From Vulcanimicrobiota bacterium (GTDB lineage: Bacteria; Eremiobacterota; Eremiobacteria; Baltobacterales; Baltobacteraceae): DNA of 7,847 nt. The first letter of the stretch is position 1. Each line of letters starts with the position of its first letter. A program made the translations under genes and the position numbers. The notes beneath the pieces were generated by a model. It searched no databases. It saw only the letters and a list, made by a program, of their open reading frames with translations, and had not been told where the DNA came from. The stretch is from positions 1-7,847 of the forward strand of contig JASHZC010000153.1 of NCBI GenBank assembly GCA_030042755.1. Reading direction: 5' to 3'. Positions 6,617 to 7,847 of this stretch are shown here, piece by piece.

Positions 6617-7383
6617 TGCGGTTGTCGGCGTTCGATAAACGCGGCGATTCCTTCTTGCGCGTCGGCAAGCTGAGCGTTGCGTACCATAACATCCTTTGTG
6701 AATGCGTATGCAGCGCTTTGGTCGAGCTCGAGTTGACGGTAAAACGTTGTTTTTCCCAAACCCACCACAGACGCGCTCGCATCGGCAATCCGATCGGCCA
6801 GTTCGAGCGTGGCCGCGCGCAGATTTTCAGGCGCAACCACGCGGTTTACCAGGCCCCATGCCAGCGCCGTCTCAGCGTCGATGGGGTCACCGGTGAGCAG
6901 CATCGCAAGCGCGCGTTTTCTCCCGATCGCCCGACTCAATGCGACCATCGGCGTACTGCAAAAGAGCCCGATGCGGACCCCGGGAGTCGCGAAGCGCGCC
7001 TGCGTCGAGGCCACCGCAAGGTCGCAGGCCGCGACCAGCTGGCAGCCCGCCGCCGTGGCAATGGCGCCGACCTCGGCGATGACCGGCTGGGGCACGGCTT
7101 CGATCCGCTGCATTAAGGCGACGCACTGATCGAAAATCTCGACGTACTCGGCCTGGGTCCGGCCCTGGAGCTCGTTCAGGTCGTGGCCGGCGGAGAATGC
7201 CGGACCCTCTCCGGCGAGGGCGATCACGCGGACCGTTCGATCCTCGCCCAGCCCGGCGAGATCCGCCTCGAGCTCGCGCATCATATCCAGCGAAAGGGCG
7301 TTTCGCTTTTCCGGGCGGCGCATGGTGACGATCGCGGTCGTCCCCTCGCGCTCGACGGTGACCTGGTCTGACGCCTTAATCAT
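6604..7383 (-). CDS. ECHDC3-like crotonase-fold protein lacking the hydratase glutamates
   Basis: A 259-residue crotonase/enoyl-CoA hydratase superfamily protein, full length for the fold. Seen: RRPEKRNALS (22-31); the first oxyanion-hole segment FSAGHDL (63-69); the second around IATAAGCQLVAACDLAVAS (108-126); then ARFATPGVRIGLFCSTPMVALSRAIGRKRAL (129-159) and LLTGDPIDAETALAWGLVNRVV. The signature ATPGVxxGLFCSTP and the ending EGIAAFIERRQPHW closely resemble animal ECHDC3 and its bacterial relatives. The two catalytic glutamates of rat enoyl-CoA hydratase (E144, E164) are Q115 and G135 here, so ordinary hydration of trans-2-enoyl-CoA is unlikely even though databases often label this family 'enoyl-CoA hydratase'. 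CoA-thioester binding remains probable. The ATG at 7383 has AGGGGG about 12 bases upstream. The gene lies between tRNA-Val and the structured RNA and seems separate from the DUF5693-csaB-ileS unit. Confidence 0.92.
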   Translation of the reverse strand: MIKASDQVTVEREGTTAIVTMRRPEKRNALSLDMMRELEADLAGLGEDRTVRVIALAGEGPAFSAGHDLNELQGRTQAEYVEIFDQCVALMQRIEAVPQPVIAEVGAIATAAGCQLVAACDLAVASTQARFATPGVRIGLFCSTPMVALSRAIGRKRALAMLLTGDPIDAETALAWGLVNRVVAPENLRAATLELADRIADASASVVGLGKTTFYRQLELDQSAAYAFTKDVMVRNAQLADAQEGIAAFIERRQPHWQT

Positions 7384-7441
7384 GACTTTACACTACCCCC
7401 TGATCCGACTACGGCCTCGATTTTCGCCATCTTAAGCGTTT

Positions 7442-7546
7442 CGTCGTCTCAGGCGAGGAAGCTTTATCGCCGTCTTGTGCGAGGAAGAGGGGGCCGAAGT
7501 GTGCAGCGGCACAGGAGGCCCGCTTCTGACGACGCAAAAGACGGCG
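7442..7546 (-). other. Folded spacer between tRNA-Val and the crotonase gene
   Basis: The spacer holds several complementary pairs. CGCCGTCTT (7468-7476) matches AAGACGGCG (7538-7546) over 9 bases. CGTCGTC (7442-7448) matches GACGACG (7528-7534) over 7, extendable by AG and AAGC matches across short bulges. These two pairs interleave (A-B-A'-B'), so they form a pseudoknot or alternative folds. Between them lies a local hairpin at 7491-7521: GGGCC/GGCCC around TGTGC/GCACA. The direction of transcription cannot be read with certainty; minus is assumed because both neighbours are on it. It could be the leader of the crotonase mRNA or a tRNA 3' trailer. No coding potential or T-tract was found. 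Confidence 0.35.
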
Positions 7547-7641
7547 AGAATGGGCGATGCAGGGCTCGAACCTGCGACCTTTGCCTTGTAAGGGCACTGC
7601 TCTCCCAGCTGAGCTAATCGCCCGCAACCTGAGGCCCGCTT
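7515..7641. repeat. Short direct repeats flanking tRNA-Val
   Basis: GAGGCCCGCTT occurs at 7515-7525 and again at 7631-7641, on either side of the tRNA gene. The adjoining GCGGCACAG at 7506-7514 also recurs, at 7677-7685. The copies are short and differently spaced, and no integrase or attachment-site context is present. They may be remnants of a local duplication or chance. Confidence 0.3.
7551..7623 (-). tRNA. tRNA-Val (anticodon UAC)
   Basis: A complete 73-nt cloverleaf on the minus strand: 7-bp acceptor GGGCGAT/ATCGCCC, D-arm GCTC/GAGC with loop AGCTGGGA, anticodon stem GTGCC/GGCAA with loop CTTACAA, variable AGGTC, T-arm GCAGG/CCTGC with loop TTCGAGC, discriminator A. The anticodon at positions 34-36 is TAC, reading GUA and probably other GUN valine codons. 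The sequence parallels E. coli tRNA-Val(UAC). The CCA end is not encoded (TTC follows the discriminator), so a CCA-adding enzyme is needed. The top pair of the anticodon stem, G27 with A43, is non-canonical; the other 20 stem pairs are regular. Confidence 0.97.
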
Positions 7642-7685
7642 GCTGGCCCGGATGCTTCATGTTTCTACACGAAGGAGCGGCACAG

Positions 7686-7712
7686 CCTCGTTTGCTTTCA
7701 TTGTTTGCGAGG
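7686..7712 (+). promoter_or_regulatory. Inverted repeat over the likely Shine-Dalgarno of the right-edge gene
   Basis: CCTCG (7686-7690) and CGAGG (7708-7712) are complementary across 17 bases that also contain two GTTTGC copies (7690-7695, 7703-7708). The right arm includes GAGG, the best Shine-Dalgarno candidate before the ATG at 7726 (13 bases away, rather long) and before the ATG at 7721, whose frame stops after two codons (ATGCGATGA). It could be an operator or a translation-control hairpin. The evidence is the sequence pattern only. Confidence 0.25.
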
Positions 7713-7725
7713 TAAATAGAATGCG

Positions 7726-7847
7726 ATGACTCCGAACTTTCGGGCCGGTTTCACCGGCGAGCGTCGTAATGTGCCGCTCGCCAGAAATGCAATTGCGAGT
7801 TTTGCGCGCATTTGCGGATTCTCGCTCGAAGAGGTCGCAGATATTCG
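7726..7847 (+). CDS. Partial gene: possible RsbW-like anti-sigma factor / HATPase domain protein (N-terminus only)
   Basis: About 40 residues are visible before the window ends. From the ATG at 7726 the frame stays open and contains PLARNAIASFARICGFSLEE followed by VADI. This is the pattern at the start of RsbW/SpoIIAB-type ATP-binding anti-sigma domains: an early conserved Arg in a helix, then a 'gF..E...DI' turn leading into the '(R)LAVxEAxxN' motif, which would lie just outside the window. Such proteins bind or phosphorylate partners in sigma-factor partner switching. A GTG at 7771 is an alternative start but would remove the expected first strand. Two hairpins lie in the first codons: GCCGGT/ACCGGC at 7744-7758 and GGCGAGCG/CGCTCGCC at 7756-7782, which share three bases. 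The family call rests on a short stretch without the catalytic motifs. Confidence 0.5.
   Translation, partial: MTPNFRAGFTGERRNVPLARNAIASFARICGFSLEEVADI

Noticed and set aside
7515..7641. Attachment-site duplication at tRNA-Val indicating an integrated element
   Set aside because: The repeats lie outside the tRNA 3' end, are only 11 bases long, and no integrase or foreign-looking genes are nearby.
7690..7716. SigmaB-like promoter (GTTTGC, 15 bases, GGTAAA) before the RsbW-like gene
   Set aside because: The match is weak, it would leave only about 5 bases before the ATG, and SigmaB promoter rules may not apply in this lineage.

Overview
The window is GC-rich bacterial chromosome (by eye about 60% G+C) with no mobile elements and no CRISPR. 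The coding style (many TCG, CGC and GAT codons, tightly packed genes), a CsaB pyruvyltransferase paired with a DUF5693 membrane protein, and an RsbW-like partial gene fit a deep-branching Terrabacteria lineage. Candidatus Eremiobacterota (WPS-2) is my best guess, but this is inference from gene content and not a phylogenetic result.

Layout. A Uma2-family PD-(D/E)XK nuclease-fold gene lies on the plus strand at the left edge (5-535). Its stop codon overlaps tail to tail with that of ileS on the minus strand. Read right to left on the minus strand, the window then holds: a tRNA-Val(UAC) gene (7623-7551); a folded spacer (7546-7442); an ECHDC3-like crotonase-fold gene (7383-6604); a strongly folded intergenic region (about 6582-6401) ending in an intrinsic terminator; a DUF5693 multi-pass membrane protein (6360-4330); csaB (4367-3285); and ileS (3288-532). 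A partial plus-strand gene resembling the N-terminus of an RsbW-type anti-sigma HATPase runs off the right edge (7726-7847).

How the genes work together. DUF5693, csaB and ileS form one overlapping transcription unit: csaB starts inside the DUF5693 gene, and the csaB stop and ileS start share ATGA. CsaB and DUF5693 point to making or exporting a pyruvylated cell-wall polysaccharide, the ligand of SLH domains. IleS is essential for translation. Their coupling puts a housekeeping synthetase behind an envelope module and behind a structured RNA leader.

The most interesting element is the roughly 180-nt region between the crotonase and DUF5693 genes. Read on the minus strand it forms four hairpins: one has a GCAA (GNRA) tetraloop, one is a 13-bp terminator stem followed by TTTTG. 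A 7-bp loop-to-bulge complementarity suggests a pseudoknot. I could not match it to any RNA family I know (6S, tmRNA, SRP, RNase P, T-box, SAM, cobalamin, TPP and FMN were considered). It may be an undescribed riboswitch or attenuator, or a stand-alone small RNA.
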